Assembly: GCF_000963255.1 (NCBI RefSeq)
Contig: NZ_JYOV01000012.1
Span: 62,001-126,000 of the forward strand
Length of the DNA stretch: 64,000 nucleotides
Direction of reading: 5' to 3'
From: Streptococcus infantis
GTDB taxonomy: Bacteria; Bacillota; Bacilli; Lactobacillales; Streptococcaceae
Shown: one piece after another, positions 37,843 to 46,400 of the stretch
Layout: each line of letters opens with the position of its first letter
Numbering within the stretch: the stretch's first letter is position 1
Notes under the pieces: generated by a model
Database searches by the model: none
What the model was told of the DNA's origin: nothing
The model's input: only the letters and a program-made list of their open reading frames with translations
Made by a program: the position numbers and the translations under genes

Positions 37843-39591
37843 ATGAAAGGCAAACATGCAAGTCAAACCCTTAAACGATTAGCAAAAGATTTAGCTGGCC
37901 ATCCTGTCCTTCTTTTCCTGGCTTTCTTGGGTACTATTGCTCAGGTAGCCCTATCAATCTATCTACCAATCTTGATTGGACAGGTGATTGATCAAGTTCT
38001 AGTCGATGGTTCATCTCAGCTATTTTGGCAGATTTTTCTCCAGATGATTTTGGTGGTCATTGGGAATACGCTGGTACAATGGGCCAATCCCCTCCTATAC
38101 AACCGCCTCATTTTCTCCTATACCAGAGATTTACGCGAAAAAATCATTGAAAAGCTCCATCGTCTTCCGATTGCCCTTGTAGATAGACAAGGTAGTGGGG
38201 AAATGGTCAGCCGTGTAACGACAGATATCGAGCAGTTGGCAGCGGGTCTGAATATGATTTTTAACCAATTTTTCATCGGAGTTCTGATGATTTTGGTCAG
38301 CATCCTTGCTATGCTCCAAATCCATCTATTGATGACTCTCTTGGTTTTGCTCTTAACACCTCTGTCTATGGTCATTTCACGCTTTATCGCTAAGAAATCT
38401 TACCATCTCTTTCAAAAGCAGACAGAGACTAGAGGGATTCAGACTCAGTTGATAGAAGAATCGCTCACCCAACAGACGATTATCCAGTCTTTTAATGCCC
38501 AGGAAGAATTTATCGAGAGACTTCATGAGGCAAATGATAGCTATGCAGGTTATTCTCAGTCGGCTATCTTTTATTCTTCGACAGTCAATCCTTCAACCCG
38601 TTTTGTCAATGCCCTCATTTATGCCCTACTAGCTGGTGTTGGAGCCTCGCGCATCATGGCGGGTTCAACTTTGACGGTTGGTCGATTGGTAACCTTTTTA
38701 AACTATGTGCAGCAGTACACCAAGCCTTTTAATGATATCTCATCAGTCTTAGCAGAGCTGCAAAGCGCCTTAGCTTGTGCAGAACGTGTTTATGCTGTTC
38801 TAAAAAGTCCAGAGGTTACAGAAACTGGTCTTAAAGAATTGAACAGCGACCAAGTCAAGGGAGCTATTTCCTTTAAGCATGTTTCTTTTGGTTACAATCC
38901 TGAAAAAATCTTGATCAAGGATTTGTCTATTGATATTCCAGCTGGTAGCAAGGTTGCCATCGTTGGACCAACGGGTGCTGGTAAGTCTACCCTCATCAAT
39001 CTCCTCATGCGTTTTTACCCGATTAACTCAGGAGATATTTTGCTAGATGATCGCTCCATTTATGACTATACCCGAGCATCTCTTCGACAGCAGTTTGGGA
39101 TGGTACTTCAAGAAACTTGGCTCAAGCAGGGAACCATTCATGACAATATTGCTTTTGGCAATCCTGATGCTAGCCGAGAGCAGGTCATTGCAGCAGCCAA
39201 GGCAGCAAATGCGGATTTCTTTATCCAACAATTGCCACAGGGATATGATACCAAGCTTGAAAATGCAGGGGAATCCTTGTCTGTTGGTCAGGCTCAGATT
39301 TTAACCATTGCCCGCGTCTTTCTAGCCATTCCTAAGATTCTGATCTTAGACGAGGCGACTTCATCCATCGATACCCGGACAGAGGTGCTGGTTCAGGATG
39401 CATTTGCCAAACTCATGAAGGGGCGGACAAGCTTCATCATTGCCCACCGTTTATCGACCATTCAAGATGCTGATTTGATTCTTGTCTTGGTCGATGGAGA
39501 TATTGTCGAATATGGCAATCACCAGGAACTGATGACTAGAAAAGGCAAATACTATCAAATGCAAGAAGCAGCGGCTTTTAGTCCAGAATAG
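37843..39591 (+). CDS. ABC exporter half-transporter, second subunit
   Basis: 582-aa partner of the preceding gene. Six membrane helices lie within residues 20-310; the ATPase has GPTGAGKST, and Walker B ILILDEATSSID with the catalytic Glu present. The signature motif reads LSVGQAQ rather than LSGGQ, so each subunit carries one degenerate element, the pattern of heterodimeric exporters such as PatA/PatB or BmrC/BmrD. I chose ATG 37843 (AAGGAGGACTAGA upstream) over an earlier ATG overlapping the first subunit. Confidence 0.92.
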   Translation: MKGKHASQTLKRLAKDLAGHPVLLFLAFLGTIAQVALSIYLPILIGQVIDQVLVDGSSQLFWQIFLQMILVVIGNTLVQWANPLLYNRLIFSYTRDLREKIIEKLHRLPIALVDRQGSGEMVSRVTTDIEQLAAGLNMIFNQFFIGVLMILVSILAMLQIHLLMTLLVLLLTPLSMVISRFIAKKSYHLFQKQTETRGIQTQLIEESLTQQTIIQSFNAQEEFIERLHEANDSYAGYSQSAIFYSSTVNPSTRFVNALIYALLAGVGASRIMAGSTLTVGRLVTFLNYVQQYTKPFNDISSVLAELQSALACAERVYAVLKSPEVTETGLKELNSDQVKGAISFKHVSFGYNPEKILIKDLSIDIPAGSKVAIVGPTGAGKSTLINLLMRFYPINSGDILLDDRSIYDYTRASLRQQFGMVLQETWLKQGTIHDNIAFGNPDASREQVIAAAKAANADFFIQQLPQGYDTKLENAGESLSVGQAQILTIARVFLAIPKILILDEATSSIDTRTEVLVQDAFAKLMKGRTSFIIAHRLSTIQDADLILVLVDGDIVEYGNHQELMTRKGKYYQMQEAAAFSPE

Positions 39592-39623
39592 ACTTTACCT
39601 AGTTTCTTAAGCAAATACAAAAT

Positions 39624-39649
39624 AAAAGTTGCCTTCGGGTGACTTTTTT
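39624..39649 (+). terminator. Terminator after the ABC exporter
   Basis: AAAGTTGCC, TTCG tetraloop, GGTGACTTT, followed by T residues. G-T pairs occur in the stem. Confidence 0.8.
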
Positions 39650-39687
39650 GTTACAATAGCTAGAAAAATTATCTGGTATGAAAGCTA

Positions 39688-39840
39688 ATACTCAATGAAA
39701 ATCAAAGAGCAAACTAGGAAACTAGCCGCAGGTTGCTCAAAACACTGTTCTGAGGTTGTAGATGGAACTGACGTAGTCAGTATCCTACACATACGGCAAG
39801 GTGACGTTGACGCGGTTTGAAGAGATTTTAGAAGAGTATA
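39688..39840 (-). repeat. BOX element (A-B-C)
   Basis: About 153 bp, complete, minus-strand A to C orientation. It begins on the plus strand with the boxC end ATACTCAATGAAAATCAAAG and ends with AGAGTATA. The sequence CTACACATACGGCAAGGTGAC differs slightly from the copy at 34927. It lies immediately upstream of the amidohydrolase gene. Confidence 0.92.
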
Positions 39841-39861
39841 ATTTAGAAAAGGAGCCTATTG

Positions 39862-41121
39862 ATGAAAGTCTTTCAGCATGTAAATATCGTGACTTGTGAC
39901 CAAGATTTCCATGTTTACGTGGATGGTATCTTAGCTCTTGAAAATTCTCAAATCGTCTATGTCGGTCAGGAAAATCAAGAAATTTTCAAGCAAGCAGATC
40001 AAATCATAGACTATCAGGGTGCTTGGATTATGCCTGGTTTGGTTAACTGCCATACCCACTCTGCCATGACAGGCTTGAGGGGGATTCGTGATGATAGCAA
40101 TCTACACGAATGGCTGGAGGACTATATCTGGCCAGCAGAAGCAGAATTCACACCAGAGATGACTACAAAAGCCGTCAAAGAGGCGCTGACAGAGATGCTC
40201 CAGTCAGGAACGACAACATTCAATGATATGTACAATCCGAATGGAGTAGAGATAGAGAAGATTTATGAAGCAGTCAAGGCATCCAAGATGCGTTGCTATT
40301 TTTCTCCAACTCTCTTTTCTTCAGACATGGAGACCACAGATGAGACTATAGCAAAAACTCGTGCTGTCATCGGGACAATCAAAGGCTATCAGGATCCCAA
40401 TTTCAAGGTTATGGTGGCTCCTCATTCGCCCTACAGTTGTAGTCGAGAATTGTTAGAGGCTAGTTTGAACCTAGCAAAAAAAGAAGATATTCCACTTCAT
40501 ATTCATGTGGCAGAAACAAAAGAAGAGTCAGGGATTATCCTGAAACGTTATGGCAAACGTCCAATAGCCTTTCTAGATGAACTTGGCTATTTAGATCATC
40601 AGGCTGTATTTGCCCACGGTGTGGAGTTAAATGAAGCAGAAATTACCCGCTTGGCAGATTCGCAAGTCGCTATCGCCCACAATCCTATCAGCAACCTCAA
40701 ACTAGCTTCAGGGATTGCACCAGTCATCCAACTTCAAAAGGCTGGAGTGCCAGTTGGTATCGCGACGGACTCGGTTGCTTCTAATAACAACCTTGATATG
40801 TTTGAGGAAGGACGCACGGCAGCCCTTTTACAGAAAATGAAGAGTGGAGATGCTAGCCAATTTCCAATTGAAACTGCCCTCAAGACTCTTACGATTGAAG
40901 GAGCTAAGGTGTTGGGAATGGAAGATGAGATTGGTAGTCTGGAAGTCGGCAAGCAAGCAGATTTTCTCGTTATCCAACCCCAAGGAAAAATCCATCTCCA
41001 ACCTCAAGAAAACATGCTGTCTCACCTAGTATATGCTGTTAAATCCAGTGATGTTGATGATGTCTACATTGCAGGTGAGCAAGTCGTGAGAGCTGGGAAG
41101 GTACTAACAGTAGATTTGTAA
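39862..41121 (+). CDS. TRZ/ATZ-family amidohydrolase (SAH/MTA deaminase-like)
   Basis: 419-aa metal-dependent deaminase. Metal ligands are visible: HTHSAM near residue 65 (HxH), HIHVAE (His), AHGVEL, and the Asp of IATDSVASNN. This set defines the subfamily acting on S-adenosylhomocysteine, methylthioadenosine and related purines or triazines. Substrate is inferred from family only. I start at ATG 39862; a TTG just before is less likely. It follows a BOX element and ends before a decayed intergenic region. Confidence 0.88.
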   Translation: MKVFQHVNIVTCDQDFHVYVDGILALENSQIVYVGQENQEIFKQADQIIDYQGAWIMPGLVNCHTHSAMTGLRGIRDDSNLHEWLEDYIWPAEAEFTPEMTTKAVKEALTEMLQSGTTTFNDMYNPNGVEIEKIYEAVKASKMRCYFSPTLFSSDMETTDETIAKTRAVIGTIKGYQDPNFKVMVAPHSPYSCSRELLEASLNLAKKEDIPLHIHVAETKEESGIILKRYGKRPIAFLDELGYLDHQAVFAHGVELNEAEITRLADSQVAIAHNPISNLKLASGIAPVIQLQKAGVPVGIATDSVASNNNLDMFEEGRTAALLQKMKSGDASQFPIETALKTLTIEGAKVLGMEDEIGSLEVGKQADFLVIQPQGKIHLQPQENMLSHLVYAVKSSDVDDVYIAGEQVVRAGKVLTVDL

Positions 41122-41124
41122 GTG

Positions 41125-41203
41125 ATACTCTTTCTAAATTTTTTAAAGCTAGGTCGGTGTTGTCTTGACTTCGTATGCTCTAACAAGTTTATTGAGTGAG
41201 TAT
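41125..41203 (+). repeat. Possible decayed BOX remnant
   Basis: Starts with ATACTCTTTCTAAA and ends with TTTATTGAGTGAGTAT, which resemble the boxA and boxC ends, with TTGACTTCGT between as in boxB. Similarity is weak and may be chance. Confidence 0.25.
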
Positions 41204-41224
41204 TTATTGTGTAGGCCGTAAAGA

Positions 41225-41255
41225 AAAAAGAAGACCTTACAGAGTCTTCTTTTTG
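41225..41255 (+). terminator. Terminator after the amidohydrolase gene
   Basis: AAAAAGAAGAC and GTCTTCTTTTT form an 11-bp stem. It can work in both directions. Confidence 0.85.
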
Positions 41256-41300
41256 TTACATAATATTTAATTTGAACATTTTTGAGAAGGCTAATGACCT

Positions 41301-41393
41301 CTATCCTCTTTTAATCCTTGCACGAACTAGGTCAAGTATATCTGATAGTGTTTTGTCTATGATAATAAAAAGGGTGATAGCGTAATAAGTATT
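41301..41393 (-). pseudogene. Possible C-terminal remnant of a membrane protein gene
   Basis: The minus strand encodes about 30 residues ending at a stop at 41301: a hydrophobic stretch AITLFIII followed by DKTLSDILDLVRARIKRG. It looks like the end of a real protein (membrane helix then amphipathic basic tail). An in-frame TAG just upstream (41394-41396) and no start make it a fragment. No product name can be given. Confidence 0.3.
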
Positions 41394-41432
41394 CTATACT
41401 AGATAGTAATCGATAACCCAACGCCATTTTTT

Positions 41433-41461
41433 TTGATAAAATTTTTGAAATCTTGTATAAT
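41433..41461 (+). promoter_or_regulatory. mecA promoter
   Basis: TTGATA at 41433-41438, 17-bp spacer, TATAAT at 41456-41461. It gives a leader of about 25 nt. Confidence 0.8.
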
Positions 41462-41492
41462 AGATAGAACTGAAAGTATGAGGTTACGAACT

Positions 41493-42230
41493 ATGAAAAT
41501 GAAACAAATCAGTGATACGACTTTAAAAATCACCATGTCTTTAGAAGATTTGATGGATCGTGGAATGGAAATCGCAGACTTTCTCGTTCCACAAGAGAAA
41601 ACAGAAGAATTTTTCTACGCAATCTTGGATGAGTTAGAGATGCCAGATAGTTTCTTGGATACAGGTATGCTTAGCTTCCGAGTGACTCCTAAGCCAGATA
41701 AGGTTGATGTCTTTGTAACCAAGTCTAAGATTGACCAGAATTTGGATTTTGACGATTTGGCAGATCTTCCTGATATGGATGAGTTAGCTAAAATGTCTCC
41801 AGATGAGTTTTTGAAAACCTTAGAGAAAACCATGGCAGAAAAAACGAAAGACGATATTGAAGCTATTCAATCTTTAGAACAGGTTGAAAAGGAAGAAGAA
41901 GCAGCGCTTAACGAAGCACTTGAAGTAGAAGAAGGAAAAAGAGAACCGTATATCTACTACATCTTAAGTTTTGACAATTTAGCTAGTTTGGTTTCTTTTG
42001 CTAAAATGGTTGACTACCAAATGGAAACTTCAGAACTCTATAAGATGAATGACCAGTACTATCTGACAGTCTTAGTTGATGTAGAAAATCAACCTAGCCT
42101 TTATCCAGCTTGGTTGTTGGCACGTATGCGAGAATTTGCGGATGATAGTGATATCAGTCGTTCTGTCCTCCAAGAATATGGGCAACTACTCATCAATCAT
42201 GATGCTGTCCAAGGACTCCAAAAAGTTTAA
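41493..42230 (+). CDS. mecA: Adaptor protein MecA
   Basis: Adaptor that delivers substrates, in streptococci including the competence factor ComX, to ClpCP for degradation. The 245-aa protein has the N-terminal substrate-binding domain (MKMKQISDTTLKITMSLEDL, FLVPQEKTEEFF), an acidic linker rich in Glu around 120-160, and the C-terminal ClpC-binding domain (YIYYILSFDNLASLVSFAK, PAWLLARMREFADDS). I start at ATG 41493, about 7 bases after GAGGT, placing the -10 box 31 bases upstream. Confidence 0.95.
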   Translation: MKMKQISDTTLKITMSLEDLMDRGMEIADFLVPQEKTEEFFYAILDELEMPDSFLDTGMLSFRVTPKPDKVDVFVTKSKIDQNLDFDDLADLPDMDELAKMSPDEFLKTLEKTMAEKTKDDIEAIQSLEQVEKEEEAALNEALEVEEGKREPYIYYILSFDNLASLVSFAKMVDYQMETSELYKMNDQYYLTVLVDVENQPSLYPAWLLARMREFADDSDISRSVLQEYGQLLINHDAVQGLQKV

Positions 42231-42240
42231 TCTAGAAAAA

Positions 42241-42275
42241 GAGGTTGGGACAAAAGATCCCGACCTCACTTTTTA
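42241..42275 (+). terminator. Terminator after mecA
   Basis: GAGGTTGGGA and TCCCGACCTC pair around CAAAAGA, followed by CTTTTTATT. Confidence 0.85.
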
Positions 42276-42362
42276 TTAGCAATCAAACTTTGACGCGGTA
42301 GTTGATTGAACTTTTTGTTCGTCTTTCAGACTCCAAAAATCTCCTAATCATCCTCGCGGGGC

Positions 42363-42396
42363 TGGGACTACGAAATCGAGACTTTGTCTATCGATT
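42363..42396. repeat. GTGGGACAGAAATCG-type palindrome
   Basis: GGGACTACGAAATCGA and TCGATTTCTGTCCC form a long stem with a short loop. Together with the GAGGTTGGGAC hairpin at 42241 it looks like a short palindromic repeat common in mitis-group intergenic regions, possibly a minus-strand terminator. Between 42276 and 42362 I see nothing else. Confidence 0.55.
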
Positions 42397-42449
42397 TCTG
42401 TCCCACCGCCTTTTGTTATCTTCTCTGTAAAATCTAGTTTTTAAAATAT

Positions 42450-42488
42450 TGGATACAGTTTGTATTCAAAAAACCGACATATTATAAT
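42450..42488 (+). promoter_or_regulatory. Promoter with TetR-like operator, no gene close behind it
   Basis: TTGTAT at 42460-42465, 17-bp spacer, TATAAT at 42483-42488. The -35 is covered by TGGATACA-GTT-TGTATTCA (42450-42468), an 8-bp inverted repeat with one mismatch of the kind bound by TetR-family repressors. The next gene starts 400 bases later. The 42489-42894 stretch is AT-rich and shows no recognisable gene. Confidence 0.55.
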
Positions 42489-42894
42489 TTGAGGATAAAA
42501 TTAAAGTTTTAGCATAATTTCATGAAAATTTTCTGAATCATCATCTAAACCTACAAGGACAAAAAAGTGGCTAAAAAATAAGCAAAGTAGTAGCTTTAAT
42601 AGAAGAAATGGGGTAGAATGGTAGAAGTTGCTTTTCGGTAGCTTATAATCGAATTGACAGACAAATCTTTTAGGTGTAAATATTGTTACATCAACGATTT
42701 TGCTAAACTATTATATTTTTTTTGTTTTCAAAGTATAATTTATCTTATATTTGAAACTAGATGAATTTGAATCAGTTTTTAAAAAGAGCCCTCATATAGT
42801 TTTTGAATCCTAGCAAATGGTATTCCTATGCCTTCCAATCTTGCTAAAATTGATGAAAAACGATATGATAGAATGAAAAAAAGCGAGGTGAAAT

Positions 42895-43458
42895 ATGGAC
42901 CAAAGACGGATTCAAACAGAAACACAGCAGATACTTGAAGATGTATTAGACAAGGCTTCTTTACAGGAGGGAGCACTATTTGTCTTGGGTTTGTCTTCGA
43001 GTGAAGTGCTGGGAGGACACATCGGAAAAGATTCGAGTCAGGAAATCGGTGAACTTATTGTCAAGACTATGTTGGAACTGTTGGCGGCTAAGGGAATTCA
43101 CCTGGCTGTTCAAGGTTGTGAACATGTCAATCGGGCTTTAGTTGTTGAACGAGAAGTAGCTATAAAACATCAGTTGGAGATTGTGAGTGTACTCCCGACC
43201 TTACATGCAGGAGGTTCTGGTCAGTTGGCCGCCTTTCGCTATATGAAGGATCCCGTGGAGGTCGAATTTATCAGGGCAGATGCTGGTCTGGATATTGGTG
43301 ATACAGCTATCGGTATGCATATCAAACATGTTCAGGTACCCATTCGACCAATCTTAAGAGAGATTGGTCAGGCTCATGTGACGGCACTTGCAAGTCGACC
43401 AAAACTCATTGGAGGGGCGCGTGCTCACTATCCAATAGATCATATTAGGAAGATATAA
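42895..43458 (+). CDS. UPF0340 (TIGR01440 / YwlG) family protein
   Basis: 187-aa conserved protein of unknown function (DUF436). Family features are [20 protein letters not shown] near residue 30, [14 protein letters not shown] near 80, and the C-terminal [22 protein letters not shown] precedes the ATG. The stop lies one base before the start of the large metallopeptidase gene, so the two may share a transcript, which is odd for a core gene next to a surface protease. Confidence 0.9.
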   Translation: MDQRRIQTETQQILEDVLDKASLQEGALFVLGLSSSEVLGGHIGKDSSQEIGELIVKTMLELLAAKGIHLAVQGCEHVNRALVVEREVAIKHQLEIVSVLPTLHAGGSGQLAAFRYMKDPVEVEFIRADAGLDIGDTAIGMHIKHVQVPIRPILREIGQAHVTALASRPKLIGGARAHYPIDHIRKI

Positions 43459-43459
43459 A

Positions 43460-46400
43460 ATGAATACTAGAAAAATGCAGTTTGAGAGAGTCATTAAATA
43501 CTCTATTCGGAAGTTCTCAGTTGGTGTCGGTTCTGCGGTTATCGGGACATTTCTTTTGGGGGCAAATAACTTTTTAGTTGAAACTGTTTCAGCTAACGAA
43601 GTGGCAACTCCCAACCAAGTTCATTACCGTTATTTGGCTGAACAAGAATTGACAGAAGCAGAAAAAGCCTTGATCCATCACGAACTTCCTTCTGATTTAA
43701 AGCAAGATGATGTTGTCTATCTTGTTTACAGAAAGAAAGAAATGAATTCTCAACAATTGCCGAACACTGGAAGCAAGGAGTTGGCGCTAGCAACTCTTGG
43801 ATTTGCAACAGCGTCTATGGTTGTTGTGGTGATGTCTAAAAAGCACCGCAACAAAATGCTTGGCCTTCTCTTTATTGGAGCTCTAGGTGGCAGTTACTTT
43901 ATCCCTCAGTCAGCTCAAGCATTTGAGAATAAAATCTTAGTGTCCTACAATCAAACGATTGCAGCAAGCAGTCAAGAGGACTTGGCAAAAGGTGTCATTC
44001 AAATCGAAGGATACGAATACGTCGGTTACTTTAAAGCATCAGACTTCCAAGAACAACCAGAGCAAATGACGACTGCTAAGGGAACTCAAGAAGCAGGCCA
44101 CGAAGGCGAATCTTTGGTTCAACCAGAATTGCCAGCCTACACCGGCAAGATTACAGCCAAAGGAACCCAAGAAGAGGGTCACGAAGGCGAATCTTTGGTT
44201 CAACCAGAGTTGCCAGCCTACACCGGCGAGCTTACAGCTAAAGGCACGCAAGAAGCAGGCCACGAAGGTGAATCTTTGGTTCAACCAGAGTTGCCAGCCT
44301 ACACAGGCGAGATTAGTGCTAAAGGAACTCAAGAAGAGGGTCATGAAGGCGAATCTTTGGTTCAACCAGAATTGCCAGCCTACACCGGCAAGATTACAGC
44401 CAAAGGAACTCAAGAAGAGGGTCATGAAGGCGAATCTTTGGTTCAACCAGAATTGCCAGCCTACACTGGCGAGATTACAGCCAAAGGCACCCAAGAAGCA
44501 GGCCATGAAGGCGAATCCCTGGTTCAACCAGAATCCCCAGCCTACACCGGCGAGCTTAGCGCAAAAGGTACTCAAGAAGTAGGTCATGAAGGTGAATCTT
44601 TGGTTCAACCAGAGTTGCCAGCCTACACCGGCGAGATTACAGCCAAAGGCACGCAAGAAGCAGGTCACCAAGGTGAGTCTTTGGTTCAGCCAGAGTTACC
44701 AGCCTACACCGGCGAGCTTAGTACCAAAGGCACCCAAGAAGAGGGTCATGAAGGCGAATCCTTAGTTCAACCAGAAGCTCCAGCTTATACAGGTGAGATT
44801 ACAGCCAAAGGCACGCAAGAAGAAGGTCATGAAGGCGAATCTTTGGTTCAACCAGAATCCCCAGCTTATACCGGAGAGATTAGTGCCAAAGGCACGCAAG
44901 AAGCAGGTCACGAAGGTGAATCCCTAGTTCAGCCAGAATTACCAGAGTATACAGTAGCTGAAGCAACTATCACGGAAACTGAAACTGTAGAAGTTCCATA
45001 TACAAAGGAGTATGTAGCTGATGATACTCGTTACACTGATGAAGAAACAGTGATTCAAAACGGTCAAGCAGGAAGTCAGCTAATTCACCGCGTTTATAAA
45101 ACTGTTAATGGTCAAAAAGTTGGGGACCCAATCAGCACAAGTACAGAAACTGTTAAGGCTCCAGTAAACGAAAAAATTAGTCGTGGTACCAAGGCTATTG
45201 AAGGTCAAGTTGAAGAAGTTTCGTTTGAAGAAATTCCTTTCGAGACAAGAACAGAAGTAGACAGCACTCTTCCGAAGGGAACAGAAGTTGTTGCTCAAGC
45301 TGGTCAGAACGGTAAGAAAAAGATTACCAAAGTCTATAAGACTCTTAAAGGCGTGAAAACTGCAGATGCTCCAACGATTTCAGAGGAAGTTGTTGAAGCA
45401 GTTCAAGATCGTATCATCAAGAAAGGTGATCAAATCCTGACTGCGCCAACGTTGACACTTACTCAAATTGATAAAGAAGAGTTAGAGCGTAGTGCCAAGG
45501 CTCGTTACCAATTGGTCAAACCAACAGGTGTAACCATTAAATCTCTTGAAGTTGTTTTGAAAGATGGAGACACTAGCCTTCAAACAGTCAATATGTCTGA
45601 GGGAGATTTGACCGCTAATCTTACAAACTTGAAGTATTACAAGGACTACAAGATTGCGACCAAGATGGTTTACGATCGTGGAAATGGGAACGAAGAAGTA
45701 GTTCTTGCGGAAGAACCACTGAGACTTGATTTAAAGAAAATCGAGATTAAAGATATTCTAAGAACGGATTTGATCAAATATGAAAATCAAATCGAAATGG
45801 ATGAAACTCGACTGACTTCAGTGCCAACCGACTTGTCAAACTATTATCTGAAAGTTACCTCTAATGACCATAAGACCAATCTACTAGCGGTTCAAAAAAT
45901 CGAAGAGTCAACAATTGATGGAAAACAAGTCTACAAGGTAACAGCAGTAGCGGAGAACTTGGTTCAACGTAATGTCGATAATCGCTTTAATGAAACTTAT
46001 ACCTACTATATTGAAAAACCAAAAGCTAGTCAGGATGGTGTTTTCTACGACTTTGGAGAATTGATCCAAGCCATTCAGGCAAATCCTGCTGGTGAATTTA
46101 AACTGGGTCAAAGTATGAGTGCTCGTAACGTTGTTCCTCAAGGTAAATCTTACATTACTTCGGAGTTTACTGGTAAACTATTGAGTGATGGTGACAAACG
46201 TTTTGCTATCCATAATTTGGAACATCCCCTCTTCAATGTCATTAATGGTGGGACTATTAAGAACATTAACTTTGAAAATGTAGATATTAATCGTTCTGGT
46301 CAAAATCAAATTGCGACGGTTGGATTTAACCTTAAAAATAAAGGTCTGATTGAAGATGTTAAGGTGACTGGTTCGGTTACTGGTAACAATGATGTTGCAG

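Noticed and set aside
44039-44671. 210-codon open frame on the minus strand within the protease repeats
   Set aside because: It arises because each 81-bp repeat keeps the antisense frame open. It has no ribosome site and its residue pattern only mirrors the repeats.
44072-44962. Possible CRISPR array because of regular repeats
   Set aside because: Units are 81 bp, contiguous, in frame with the protease and have no spacers; no cas genes nearby.
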